DNA from: an uncultured Pseudomonadota bacterium
GTDB taxonomy: Bacteria; Myxococcota_A; UBA796; SXON01
Assembly (NCBI GenBank): GCA_903885375.1
Contig: CAISIK010000069.1
Location: 1 to 56,071 of the forward strand
Direction of reading: 5' to 3'
Length of the DNA: 56,071 nt
Part shown: positions 41,573 to 49,939 of the stretch, in pieces
How positions within the stretch are numbered: position 1 is the stretch's first letter
How the letters are laid out: every line of letters begins with the position of its first letter
Notes under the pieces: generated by a model
The model's input: the letters and a program-made list of their open reading frames with translations, nothing else
Database searches by the model: none
Told to the model about the DNA's origin: nothing
Position numbers and translations under genes: made by a program

Positions 41573-42246
41573 CAGTTCCCTCCGATCCGGTTGAGGCGAG
41601 CGCGGGTGTCGTCGCTCGTCTGCATGGCCTTCTGCTGGGCCTCGAAGAAACGCGAGGCCTCGATCATCTCGATCATTCCGCGCATGGTGTCGGCGTTGCT
41701 GCCTTCCACGGCGCCCTGCACAATGGTGGTGCCTTCGGGCGCCTCGCCGGGCTCGCCGCCCCAGCGGCTCCCGCCGAGCGGGTTCGGGTTGCCGAGGCTC
41801 ACCACCTGCAAGCGCCCCACCTCTTCCTTGCCCGCCCGCACCGAGCCGTCCGGCCCGATGCTGATCTCCGCGCCTTCCGGCACCTGGAGCTCGCCGCCAT
41901 CACCCATCACGGGCACGCCGTCGCGGGTCACCAGGGTGCCCTCGGCATCGAGCTGGAAGGAGCCGTCGCGGGTGTAGGTGCCATCGGCGAGGGCGAAGAA
42001 GCCGTCGCCGCGAAGGGCCACGTGGGTGGCCACATCGTCCACCATCAGCTCGCCGTCGGCGTTGGAGTACCTGGTGGTCCCCGCCGCGGCGTACATCCCG
42101 CCCGCCTCGCCGGCGCCGGCCACCACGAACGAGGTGCGCGACTCGCGGAAGCCCTGGGTCTTCGCGTTGGCGAGGTTGTTGGCGATGCCGCTGAGCTGGT
42201 CCCAGGCGGCGGTCGCGCCGCTGAGCGCAATGTAGATGTCCCTCAT
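41572..42246 (-). CDS. flgF: Flagellar proximal rod protein FlgF
   Basis: The protein has 224 residues and begins MRDIYIALSGATAAWDQLSG, with GIANNLANAKTQGFRESRTS. The central strands LRGDGFFALADGTYTRDGSF and the C-terminal helix MRGMIEMIEASRFFEAQQK agree with FlgF rather than FlgG. It forms part of the proximal rod. Its ATG overlaps the fliA stop by 4 nt. Confidence 0.9.
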   Translation of the reverse strand: MRDIYIALSGATAAWDQLSGIANNLANAKTQGFRESRTSFVVAGAGEAGGMYAAAGTTRYSNADGELMVDDVATHVALRGDGFFALADGTYTRDGSFQLDAEGTLVTRDGVPVMGDGGELQVPEGAEISIGPDGSVRAGKEEVGRLQVVSLGNPNPLGGSRWGGEPGEAPEGTTIVQGAVEGSNADTMRGMIEMIEASRFFEAQQKAMQTSDDTRARLNRIGGN

Positions 42247-43046
42247 CCCGCCTCCTCGAGTCGTTCGGTGGACAGGGCGGCCAGGAGCGCCGTCCGGAGC
42301 TTGCCGCGGGCGGCCGCGAGCACCTGGCAGATGCGCGAGGGCGTGACCGCCAGCACCTCGCCGATCTCGGCCAGGTTCATGTCCCGGGCGTAGTAGAGCA
42401 GCACCACCTGGCGCTCCCGCTCGGGGAGCCCCTGGATGGCGCGACGGAGCGCGATCTGGGCCTCGGCCTGCGCGATGCGCGCCGGGGCGTCCTCATCCTC
42501 GTTGGGCACGATCGCCGCGCGGATGAAGCCGTCGGCGTCCACCTCGTCGTCGATGGGCACGAGCGCCACGGGCGTGGCCACATCCACGGCGAGCCAGTAC
42601 TCCTCCATGCTCGCGCCCATCGCGGCGGCCACTTCGGCCGAAGCCGGTTCACGTCCGCGCAGCTCGCGCACCTGCGTTTCGGCGGCGCGCAGCCGGCGAG
42701 CGGTGTCGCGGCGGCGCCGGGTGAAGGTGTCCATGGTGCGGAGCGCGTCGAGCATCGCGCCACGCAGGCGGTACTCCGCGAAGGTGGCGAAGGGGATGCC
42801 GTGGCCATCCTGGTAGCGGTCGAAGGCCTCGAGGAGGCCGACCACACCGAAGCTCACGAGGTCGTCGAGCGTCACGCCGGCATCGTCGCGAACGTGGGTC
42901 CAGAGCTTGCGAGCCACCCGGAGGATGCGCGGCTGGAACTCGATGCAGGCGGCCTCGCGGGTGAGGCCGTCGATCGTGCGTTCGCGGGGGGTGGCGTAGG
43001 CCCGGGGAATCACGACTGGCCGCTCCGTGTGGCTATGGGGCTGCAT
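42243..43046 (-). CDS. fliA: Flagellar sigma factor FliA (sigma-28)
   Basis: The protein has 267 residues with a good Shine-Dalgarno (AAGGAG) overlapping the end of flhA. Regions 2 to 4 of sigma-70 factors are visible: LDDLVSFGVVGLLEAFDRY with FATFAEYRLRGAMLDALRTM (region 2), EPASAEVAAAMGASMEEYW (region 3) and LPERERQVVLLYYARDMNLA with GEVLAVTPSRICQVLAAARG (region 4 helix-turn-helix). It would direct late flagellar gene transcription. Its gene sits 3 bp after flhA, with no flhF or flhG in between. Confidence 0.92.
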   Translation of the reverse strand: MQPHSHTERPVVIPRAYATPRERTIDGLTREAACIEFQPRILRVARKLWTHVRDDAGVTLDDLVSFGVVGLLEAFDRYQDGHGIPFATFAEYRLRGAMLDALRTMDTFTRRRRDTARRLRAAETQVRELRGREPASAEVAAAMGASMEEYWLAVDVATPVALVPIDDEVDADGFIRAAIVPNEDEDAPARIAQAEAQIALRRAIQGLPERERQVVLLYYARDMNLAEIGEVLAVTPSRICQVLAAARGKLRTALLAALSTERLEEAG

Positions 43047-43049
43047 CGG

Positions 43050-45194
43050 TCACTCCTTCACGTTCTTGAGGGGTCGGCCGCCGATCGTCACTTCGCCCGC
43101 TCGTTCCACCCCGATTCCGGGGACGATCTCGCCGGGCGAGAGCACGGGAACCCGCGGCAGCGCCTTCTCGAGGAGGCGACGGATCGGCGCGCGGGCGAGC
43201 GGCGGCACCAGCAGCACCGCCTCGCCGGGGCCGGCGAAGGCCTCGGAGGCCGCGCGGATGCCCTGGATGAGTCGCCGCATGGTGTCGGGGTCGAGCACGA
43301 GCTGCATGGTGCCGCCATCGCCGCCCTGGAGGCCCTTGCTCACGGCGTCCTCGGCGTCGGGGCCGAGGCCGATGTAGCGGAGCACACCATCGTCGCCGAC
43401 GAAGCGCGCGGTCACGGCGCGGTTGAGGCGCTGCCGCACGAACTCGGTGAGCACGTCGGCATCGCGGGTGCGGGGGGCGAACTCGGCGAGAGCCTCGAGG
43501 ATGCCCTGCGTGTCGCGCACGCCGATGCCCTCGGCCACGAGGTTGCGGAAGATGCGGAGCACGATGGCGCCCGGGAGCGGGTCGGGCGTGAGCTCCTCGA
43601 CGAGCTTCGGGTTGGCCTGGCTCACCCGGGCGAGCGCGTCGGCGAGCTGCTGCCGGCCGAAGAGCTCGTGGGCGTAACGCTTGATGACGTCGTCGAGGTG
43701 CGTCGTGAGCACCGTGGGCACGTCCACCACGGTGTAGCCGAGCTGCTGGGCGCGAACGCGCTGGTTGTCGCCCACCCACACGCCCTTCATGCCGAAGACC
43801 GGGTCGGTGCCCTCGGGCCCCTTGAGCGGGGTCGTCACGCCGCCCGGGTCGAGCGCGAGGTTCTGGCGGGCCACGACGGTGCCGGAGGCCACCACTTCGC
43901 CGCGGAGGAGCACGCGGTACTGGCCGGCGCCGAGGCGCACGTTGTCGCGGAGGCGGACGGTGGGGATCACCACGCCGAGGTCGGTGGCGAGCTGGCGGCG
44001 GATGCGCTGCACCCGCTCCACGAGCTGCCCGCCCCGGGACTCGTCGCCGAGGTACACGAGATCGAGGCCGAGCTCCACGGCGAGGGGCTCCACCTTGAGC
44101 AGCTCCTCGATGGGCGCCTCGCCCGTCCCCTTCTCCACTTCGGGGCCCCCGTCGGCGGTCACCGGCGCGACGGGCTGGTTGTCGAGCACCCAGGCGAGCA
44201 CGCCGAGCCCCACCGCCACCACGAAGAAGACGAGCCGCAGGCCGGGCACCAGCATGAACACCGCGGAGAGCACCGCGAGGATCGCGATCACGCGGGGGTT
44301 GCCGAAGACCTGTTGGGTCACCTGCGCGTCGAGGGTGTTGTCCTCGACGTCGTTCACGCGCGTCACCAACATGCCAGCCGCAGCGCTCGTAATGAGCGCG
44401 GGGAACTGGCTCGCGAGGCCATCGCCGATGGTGAGGATGGTGTAGTTCGCGAGCGCGGTCTGCAGGTCGAGCCCGCTCATCCCCACGCCGATGATGATGC
44501 CGCCGAGGATGTTGATGAGCGTGATGAGGATGGCGGCGATGGCATCGCCCTTGATGAACTTGCTCGCGCCGTCCATCGCGCCGTAGAAGTCGGCCTCCTT
44601 GGCGACCTCGGCCCGGCGGCGCTTGGCCGTCTTCTCGTCGATGAGACCGGCGTTCATCTCGGCGTCGATCGCCATCTGCTTGCCCGGCATCGCGTCGAGG
44701 GTGAACCGCGCCGCCACTTCGGCCACGCGCCCGGCGCCCTTCGTCACCACCATGAAGTTGATGACCACGAGGATGCAGAAGATGATGAAGCCGACGACGT
44801 AGTTGCCGCCGACGAGGAAGTTGCCGACGGCCTGGATCACGTGACCGGCGGCGCCGGGGCCCTCCGCACCGTGGGTGAGGATGAGCCGGGTGCTGGCTAC
44901 CGCGAGGCTGAGCCGGAACAGCGTGGTGACGAGCAGGACGGTGGGGAAGACCGAGAAGTCGACGGGGCGACGCGTGTAGATCGCCACGAGGAAGACGAGC
45001 AGCGACGAGGTGATGCTGCCCGCGAGCATCAGGTCCAGCACGAAGGGCGGCAGCGGCACCATCATGATGGCGAGCACTGCGAAGACACCGACGGCGAGCA
45101 CCGCGTCGGCGTTCTTGCGGAGCGCGCCCATGCCGTAGTCGGAGGAGGGAGGAACGCGGGGAGCAGCGGCGGTGGTGGCCATCACGGACCCCAT
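43050..45194 (-). CDS. flhA: Flagellar type III export gate protein FlhA
   Basis: The protein has 714 residues (or 710 from the ATG at 45182). About eight membrane helices occupy residues 25-330, with the FHIPEP-type signature region PVDFSVFPTVLLVTTLFRLS and NVASTR-like LAVASTRLIL, and DAMPGKQMAIDAEMNAGLID in the cytoplasmic loop. The C-terminal cytoplasmic domain contains VVDVPTVLTTHLDDVIKRYA and LLVPPLARAPIRRLLEKALP. It is the nonameric export gate through which flagellar subunits pass. It is the first gene of the flagellar operon here and divergent from htpX. Confidence 0.95.
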   Translation of the reverse strand: MGSVMATTAAAPRVPPSSDYGMGALRKNADAVLAVGVFAVLAIMMVPLPPFVLDLMLAGSITSSLLVFLVAIYTRRPVDFSVFPTVLLVTTLFRLSLAVASTRLILTHGAEGPGAAGHVIQAVGNFLVGGNYVVGFIIFCILVVINFMVVTKGAGRVAEVAARFTLDAMPGKQMAIDAEMNAGLIDEKTAKRRRAEVAKEADFYGAMDGASKFIKGDAIAAILITLINILGGIIIGVGMSGLDLQTALANYTILTIGDGLASQFPALITSAAAGMLVTRVNDVEDNTLDAQVTQQVFGNPRVIAILAVLSAVFMLVPGLRLVFFVVAVGLGVLAWVLDNQPVAPVTADGGPEVEKGTGEAPIEELLKVEPLAVELGLDLVYLGDESRGGQLVERVQRIRRQLATDLGVVIPTVRLRDNVRLGAGQYRVLLRGEVVASGTVVARQNLALDPGGVTTPLKGPEGTDPVFGMKGVWVGDNQRVRAQQLGYTVVDVPTVLTTHLDDVIKRYAHELFGRQQLADALARVSQANPKLVEELTPDPLPGAIVLRIFRNLVAEGIGVRDTQGILEALAEFAPRTRDADVLTEFVRQRLNRAVTARFVGDDGVLRYIGLGPDAEDAVSKGLQGGDGGTMQLVLDPDTMRRLIQGIRAASEAFAGPGEAVLLVPPLARAPIRRLLEKALPRVPVLSPGEIVPGIGVERAGEVTIGGRPLKNVKE

Positions 45195-45300
45195 CGGTCG
45201 GGGCTCGGAGAAGTTGAGCGGGGTTGTGCGATGGGTGCAGAGACACCTGCTGACAAGCTCACCGCTTCACGGCCCTCAGGGGGGTGCGTAGTTTCTCCGC

Positions 45301-46152
45301 ATGCTCAACACCCTCAAGACGACGCTGCTCATGGCGTCGATGACGGCGCTCCTCCTGGTCGTCGGCCGCGCGCTCGGCGGCACCGACGGCATGGTCCTCG
45401 CCTTCATTGTGGCCGGCGTGATGAACCTCGGCTCCTGGTGGTTCTCCGATACGATCGTGCTGCGCATGTACAACGCCCAGCCCGTGGGCCCCGAGTCCGC
45501 CCCCGCGCTGCATACCCTCGTGGCCGAGCTGGCCGCGCGCGCGGGCCTCCCGATGCCGAAGGTCTACGTGGTGCCGGGCCCGATGCCCAACGCGTTCGCC
45601 ACGGGCCGCAACCCCGAGCACGCCGCGGTGGCCGTTACCGAGGGCATCCTCGAGATGATGCCTCGCGATGAGCTGCGCGGCGTCATCGCCCACGAGCTCG
45701 CGCACATCCGCAACCGCGACACGCTCATCTCCGCCGTGGCCGCCGTTTCTGCGGGCGCCATCGCCATGCTCGCGAACTGGGCGCAATGGGCCATGATCTT
45801 CGGCGGCCGTCGCGACGACGAGCGGGGCGGCGGCGCCGGCGGCCTGCTCGCCATCTTCCTCGCCCCGCTGGTGGCCAGCCTCATCCAGCTCGCGATCAGC
45901 CGTTCCCGCGAGTATGCGGCCGACGAGTACGCCGCCCGCCTCATCGGCGATGGCATGCCCCTGGCCCGGGCCCTCCAGCGGCTCGAGATGGGCGTGCAGC
46001 GCGTGCACGCCGACGTGGAGCCCTCCACCGCCCACATGTTCATCGTGAGCCCGCTCACGGGTGGCGGGTTCATGAAGCTCTTCCGCACCCACCCCACCAC
46101 GGAAGATCGGATCGCCCGGCTCACCGCGCTCACGCGCGATGGGCTGCGCTGA
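45301..46152 (+). CDS. htpX: Membrane zinc metalloprotease HtpX
   Basis: The protein has 283 residues. Two N-terminal helices (LLMASMTALLLVVGRALGG, MVLAFIVAGVMNLGSWWF) precede the M48 domain. The metal site HELAH (about residues 131-135) and the third ligand Glu in SREYAADEYAARL are intact; two more hydrophobic segments lie between them. It degrades misfolded membrane proteins. A TAGTTT box 6 nt before the ATG may be its -10. Its stop TGA abuts the stop of the convergent lipoprotein gene (TGATCA). Confidence 0.93.
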   Translation: MLNTLKTTLLMASMTALLLVVGRALGGTDGMVLAFIVAGVMNLGSWWFSDTIVLRMYNAQPVGPESAPALHTLVAELAARAGLPMPKVYVVPGPMPNAFATGRNPEHAAVAVTEGILEMMPRDELRGVIAHELAHIRNRDTLISAVAAVSAGAIAMLANWAQWAMIFGGRRDDERGGGAGGLLAIFLAPLVASLIQLAISRSREYAADEYAARLIGDGMPLARALQRLEMGVQRVHADVEPSTAHMFIVSPLTGGGFMKLFRTHPTTEDRIARLTALTRDGLR

Positions 46153-48744
46153 TCAGTCGCCACCTTCTTCATCGCTGGCGCGGGCGGGCGGGGTTCCGGC
46201 ACCGATCGGCGCGCCGGAGGCACCCGCCACATCCCCGCGCGGCTGGCTCGTACGCACGGGCGCGCCCGGCGCTCGGAAGCCCGGGAGGTCGGCCAGCTCG
46301 AAGAGCTTCCGGGCGGCCTCGTTCGGAGGCATCCGCACCGACTCCGCCAGCGTCGGATCGTCTTTCGCCGCCATGTACCACTGATAGAGCGTGCTCTGGG
46401 CATGGTAGGTGTAGTCCACCCGGACCTTCGGCTCGTTGAGCGCGTAGCGCACGCCGCCCTCCACGAGCTCCGGCCGCGAGTAGTAGAACGAATCGAGGCG
46501 ATCGTGCTGCATCTGCATGCCGATGCGCACGGTTTCGCGCGTGGCCTTCTCGAAGTAGGCGGCCTCGGAGGGCCGCGCCCGGAGCGCCATCTGGTAGGCC
46601 GCAGCGGTGCCCTCGCCGTAGCAGAAGGCCTGCATCGCGGGGAGCTCACCCTCGAACTTGTAGTAGCCACCGATGTAGTCGGGGAAGGGTGAGCGCTCGC
46701 TGGTGTACTCGTAGGTCTCCACCATCCAGCGCGCGACCTCGAGGCCGAAGTCCACCACGTCGGTGCGTTCCGGCCGGTTGCGCGTGAACGCGTTCGCGGC
46801 CATCACCGTCCACGGGCCGAACTGCACGAGGTCGAGCCGGGTGGTGTTGTCGTAGGTGTAGGCCGGCCAGGGGGCACGGGGGTTCTTCTTCGCGGCGCGC
46901 GAGGCGTACCAGGGCTTGTAGTAAGCGAAGAACTTGTCGACCGCGTCGAGGTAGGTGGGGTCGTTGAAGTACTCGGAGAGGAGCACCAGCGCGAGCGCCG
47001 CCTCGCCGGGCACGATGTCGTTCTTCTCGAACTCGTAGGGGTGCCCGGCCGGCACATGGTAGGGCCGGAAGTTGCCCTCGGGGAGCTGGCTGAGGAGCAC
47101 GAAGCGACCGAGGTCGCGCATCAGCTCGTCCTTGCTGTGGTCGTTGGTGGCGCGCGCCACCTCCATCATGCCGTAGAGGCCCACCACCACGCTGCCGAGC
47201 TTGGTGTTCTTGCCGTAGGTGAAGTAGGCGATGCCATCCTTGTAGATGGCTTCCTTGTGCGGCGAGGCATCGATGAGCGCGCGCTCCCAGGGCTCGAAGT
47301 TCGAGCTGTCGCGCTCCACGAGGGAGCGGAGCGTCCAGTCCTGGGCGCGGATGGCACCTTCGAGGAATTCGGGGCGGGGGTCGAGCGTCCACGCCTGCCA
47401 GAGGTTCCAGGTGGCGAGCTCGTGGCGAACGTGGTTGTACTCGTTGGAGAAGCGGTTCTCCTCGGGCCAGAACTTGTAGGTGACCGAGCCGTCGGGCTGC
47501 AGGTTCGCGAGCCACCACTCGCCCGAGTAGATGATCGAGGCTTTCACCGCGTCGAGCGTGACGCCTTCGAGCGGCATCAGCGAGGTGCCGCGGTACATCG
47601 CCACGGCCGGGCCCCCCTTCACCTCGCGGAAGTGTGTGGTGCGGATGAGCTCGAGCGTCACGTCGGGATCGTCGCGCCAGGGGCGGGCCATGTCCCACCC
47701 GGCATCCCGCGAGAGGCCCCTGAGGAAGGAGTCCGCCGTGACGATGCCGCGCGAAACGGCCACCGACCCCGGCCACACCGCGGCCTTCTTGCGGTCGCCC
47801 ACCTTGTCGAGCACGATGGCGCCGTCGAGCCCCATCTCCCACAGGTCCTTCAGCGCGGCCTCCTCGCGCGGAACGACCATCGCCCGTTCCTTGATTCGCT
47901 GGATTTCGATGACGAGGTCGTCGATGTGGGTGCTCAGGCGCGGGAACCCGAGCGTCTCGCGGGTGCGGCGGTGGGCCGTTTCGAGGTCGTCGGCCGTTTC
48001 CCGGAGCGCCACGTCGAGGGTCTTGCCCTCCGCGAGCGAGAACGCGAGCTCCTGCCCGTGCCCGCGAACCGTGGTCACGAGGAGCCACTCCCCGCTGTCG
48101 GAACGTACGGCGGGCATGGGCGCGGGGCGGCGACCGGACAACTCCTCGCGGAGCCACCGGATCGAGGCGTCGGCGAGCGCGGGCTCGAACCGGACCTGCA
48201 CCTCGTTGATCAGGTAGACGAGGAGGCCATCCTCCACGCGGGCGAGCTGGAAACGATCGAGGTGATCGTGGTGGTAGAGACGGCTGAGCACGTGCCGGTC
48301 GCGGTCGAAGGAGGACCGGAGCGGGGAGTGGAGGACGAGGATGCGCGCGCCGGTGGCCCGCATCGCGTCGGCGAGCTGGTTCTCATCCATGCCCATGAGC
48401 GCATCGGCGAGGCGGGGATCGGCGAGGTCCACGACGGGGGTGCCCTCGGGCAGCCCCAACACCTTGCCGGGCACGTCGGCCACCACGCCGGAGCCGGAGA
48501 GCGCCTTGAGCAGGCCCACCATGCCCGCATCGAGCGTCACCGACCGCTCGCCCTCCTGCACCACCACCGGGTCGGCGAACCCCGCCTTGCCCGCCGCCGC
48601 CCAGGCTGCCTTCGCGCGCGCCTCGTAGGTGTCGCCATTCACGATGACCGACTCGCCCGTGGCCACCACCTCGGAGCCCTCGGGGCCGTTGTCCGCGCAA
48701 GCAAGGAAACCGAGAAGGGAAAGGAAAAGCGGGGAGGCGTACAT
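46153..48744 (-). CDS. Large lipoprotein with C-terminal alpha/alpha-barrel-like domain
   Basis: The start MYASPLFLSLLGFLAC gives 863 residues and a lipid site at Cys16; the upstream GTG would bury this signal. The N-terminal about 300 residues are unrecognised (contains SFDRDRHVLSRLYHHDHLDR). The middle part has GLDGAIVLDKVGDRKKAAVW and GIVTADSFLRGLSRDAGWD, faintly reminiscent of AMMECR1-like proteins. The C-terminal about 400 residues alternate helical hairpins with aromatic motifs (NVRHELATWN-like YNHVRHELATWNLWQAW, DNTTRLDLVQFGPW, ERSPFPDYIGGYYKFEGELP, CYGEGTAAAYQMALRA). This fits a six-hairpin glycosidase or C5-epimerase-like barrel. An outer membrane carbohydrate-active role is plausible but unproven. 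Confidence 0.65.
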   Translation of the reverse strand: MYASPLFLSLLGFLACADNGPEGSEVVATGESVIVNGDTYEARAKAAWAAAGKAGFADPVVVQEGERSVTLDAGMVGLLKALSGSGVVADVPGKVLGLPEGTPVVDLADPRLADALMGMDENQLADAMRATGARILVLHSPLRSSFDRDRHVLSRLYHHDHLDRFQLARVEDGLLVYLINEVQVRFEPALADASIRWLREELSGRRPAPMPAVRSDSGEWLLVTTVRGHGQELAFSLAEGKTLDVALRETADDLETAHRRTRETLGFPRLSTHIDDLVIEIQRIKERAMVVPREEAALKDLWEMGLDGAIVLDKVGDRKKAAVWPGSVAVSRGIVTADSFLRGLSRDAGWDMARPWRDDPDVTLELIRTTHFREVKGGPAVAMYRGTSLMPLEGVTLDAVKASIIYSGEWWLANLQPDGSVTYKFWPEENRFSNEYNHVRHELATWNLWQAWTLDPRPEFLEGAIRAQDWTLRSLVERDSSNFEPWERALIDASPHKEAIYKDGIAYFTYGKNTKLGSVVVGLYGMMEVARATNDHSKDELMRDLGRFVLLSQLPEGNFRPYHVPAGHPYEFEKNDIVPGEAALALVLLSEYFNDPTYLDAVDKFFAYYKPWYASRAAKKNPRAPWPAYTYDNTTRLDLVQFGPWTVMAANAFTRNRPERTDVVDFGLEVARWMVETYEYTSERSPFPDYIGGYYKFEGELPAMQAFCYGEGTAAAYQMALRARPSEAAYFEKATRETVRIGMQMQHDRLDSFYYSRPELVEGGVRYALNEPKVRVDYTYHAQSTLYQWYMAAKDDPTLAESVRMPPNEAARKLFELADLPGFRAPGAPVRTSQPRGDVAGASGAPIGAGTPPARASDEEGGD

Positions 48745-48812
48745 GGCGGCTCGCGTCGTGGCCCCCGCCTTCACACGGCAGGCGGCGGTTCGCCAACCAC
48801 CGCCCCGCGCGG

Positions 48813-48818
48813 GATAGG
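48813..48818 (+). promoter_or_regulatory. -10-like GATAGG, 9 nt before the greB ATG
   Basis: GATAGG at 48813-48818 lies 9 nt before the ATG at 48828. It fits the GATAnn pattern seen before several other genes in the window. Confidence 0.35.
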
Positions 48819-48827
48819 CGGCGGGAC

Positions 48828-49301
48828 ATGCCCGCCTACATCACGCCTGCCGGTCACCGCCGCATCGTCGAGGAGTACGACTGGCTGATCAACCGGGAAC
48901 GCCCGCGCATCACGGCCGAGGTGAGCCACGCCGCCTCGCTCGGCGATCGCAGCGAAAACAGCGAGTACATCTATGGCAAGCAGCGTCTGCGGGAGATCGA
49001 CCGTCGGCTCCGGTTCCTCAAGGGGCGCATCGAGGTGCTGGAGGTGGTGAACCCCGCCGATCTGGCCGGCGAGAAGGTGTTGTTCGGCGCCACGGTGACC
49101 ATCGAGGATGAAGACGGCGCCGAGCAGGTGTGGACGATCCGCGGCGAGGACGAGGTGGACCTCGCGGCCGGCGTGGTGTCGTACGCCTCGCCGATCGGCC
49201 GGGCGCTGCTCGGCAAGCGCCAGGACGACGAGGTCACGTTCGAGGCGCCCGGCGGCAAGCGCGAGGTCACCATCATCGCCCTGGCCTTCCCCACCCGATG
49301 A
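48828..49301 (+). CDS. greB: Transcription elongation factor GreB
   Basis: The protein has 157 residues. The N-terminal coiled coil with the catalytic acidic tip reads AASLGDRSENSEYIYGKQRL, followed by REIDRRLRFLKGRIEVLEVV, matching GreB rather than GreA (GreB-type Tyr/Lys after the tip). The C-terminal FKBP-like domain includes YASPIGRALLGKRQDDEVTF. It rescues backtracked RNA polymerase by stimulating transcript cleavage. The companion gene of the second HTTM module overlaps its stop by 4 nt (ATGA). Confidence 0.92.
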   Translation: MPAYITPAGHRRIVEEYDWLINRERPRITAEVSHAASLGDRSENSEYIYGKQRLREIDRRLRFLKGRIEVLEVVNPADLAGEKVLFGATVTIEDEDGAEQVWTIRGEDEVDLAAGVVSYASPIGRALLGKRQDDEVTFEAPGGKREVTIIALAFPTR

Positions 49302-49939
49302 CCCGGGACGACGTCCGCGCCGGCCTGCTCCTCGTGGTGCTGGTGCCCAACCTCTTCGCGTCGCTGCCGCTCGCGCGGAGCGCCTCGCGCAAGAACTTCG
49401 ACACGCCGCTCGCCCGCGACGAGCTCGCCCGGCTCCGCGAGGTCACCGCGATGGTGGGGTGGGAGCCCAGTCACGACGAGCTTGCCGACCTCCTCTACGA
49501 CATCGCCAACGCCGAGGCCGACCTTCGCGAGGTCGTGCTCGCGCCCGCCCGGCCGTTCTTCCGCATCACCGGCACGGGCCAGGCCTGGGGCCTGTTCAGC
49601 TACCCCGACCGCTTCCCCGCCCAGCTCGTGGTGGAGTCGCGCTCCGGCGCGGGCGACTACGCCTTGCGCTACGCGAGCCTCGACCCGGAGGCCGATCTCG
49701 GCGCCGACAAGTTCGTGTATCGCCGGGTGCGCGGTGTTTACGACGGCAACAGCGAGAAGTCGGGTCGCACCTGGGACCCCTTCGTGTCCTGGGCCGCGGG
49801 CGAGGTCTTCGCGGCCGACCCCACCGCGACCGAGGTGCGGGTGTCCTTCCGCCGCCTCCGCACCTTCGAGCCCGGCGAGGCCGACACCACCCTCCGCGTG
49901 GAGGGCACCCGCGGGGCGCGCACAAGGCGGCGCCCATGA
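49298..49939 (+). CDS. Companion protein of HTTM, copy B
   Basis: The protein has 213 residues. An N-terminal hydrophobic segment (GLLLVVLVPNLFASLPLA) acts as anchor or signal. The conserved block APARPFFRITGTGQAWGLF and SYPDRFPAQLVV aligns with APFKPWLDLTHTRQSWKMF and VAPHRFPTRLQL of copy A, and a later YRRVRGVYDG corresponds to the Arg-rich RFRNERVRAS stretch of copy A. The tail is Arg-rich. It is translationally coupled both to greB upstream and to the HTTM gene downstream (4-nt ATGA overlaps). It is paralogous to 24865-25509 although overall identity is low. Confidence 0.75.
   Translation: MTRDDVRAGLLLVVLVPNLFASLPLARSASRKNFDTPLARDELARLREVTAMVGWEPSHDELADLLYDIANAEADLREVVLAPARPFFRITGTGQAWGLFSYPDRFPAQLVVESRSGAGDYALRYASLDPEADLGADKFVYRRVRGVYDGNSEKSGRTWDPFVSWAAGEVFAADPTATEVRVSFRRLRTFEPGEADTTLRVEGTRGARTRRRP

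Noticed and set aside
42801..45671. Plus-strand frame of 956 codons opposite flhA and fliA
   Set aside because: Shadow of flhA/fliA; no signal or domain, and high His/Glu content expected from antisense of Val/Leu-rich codons.
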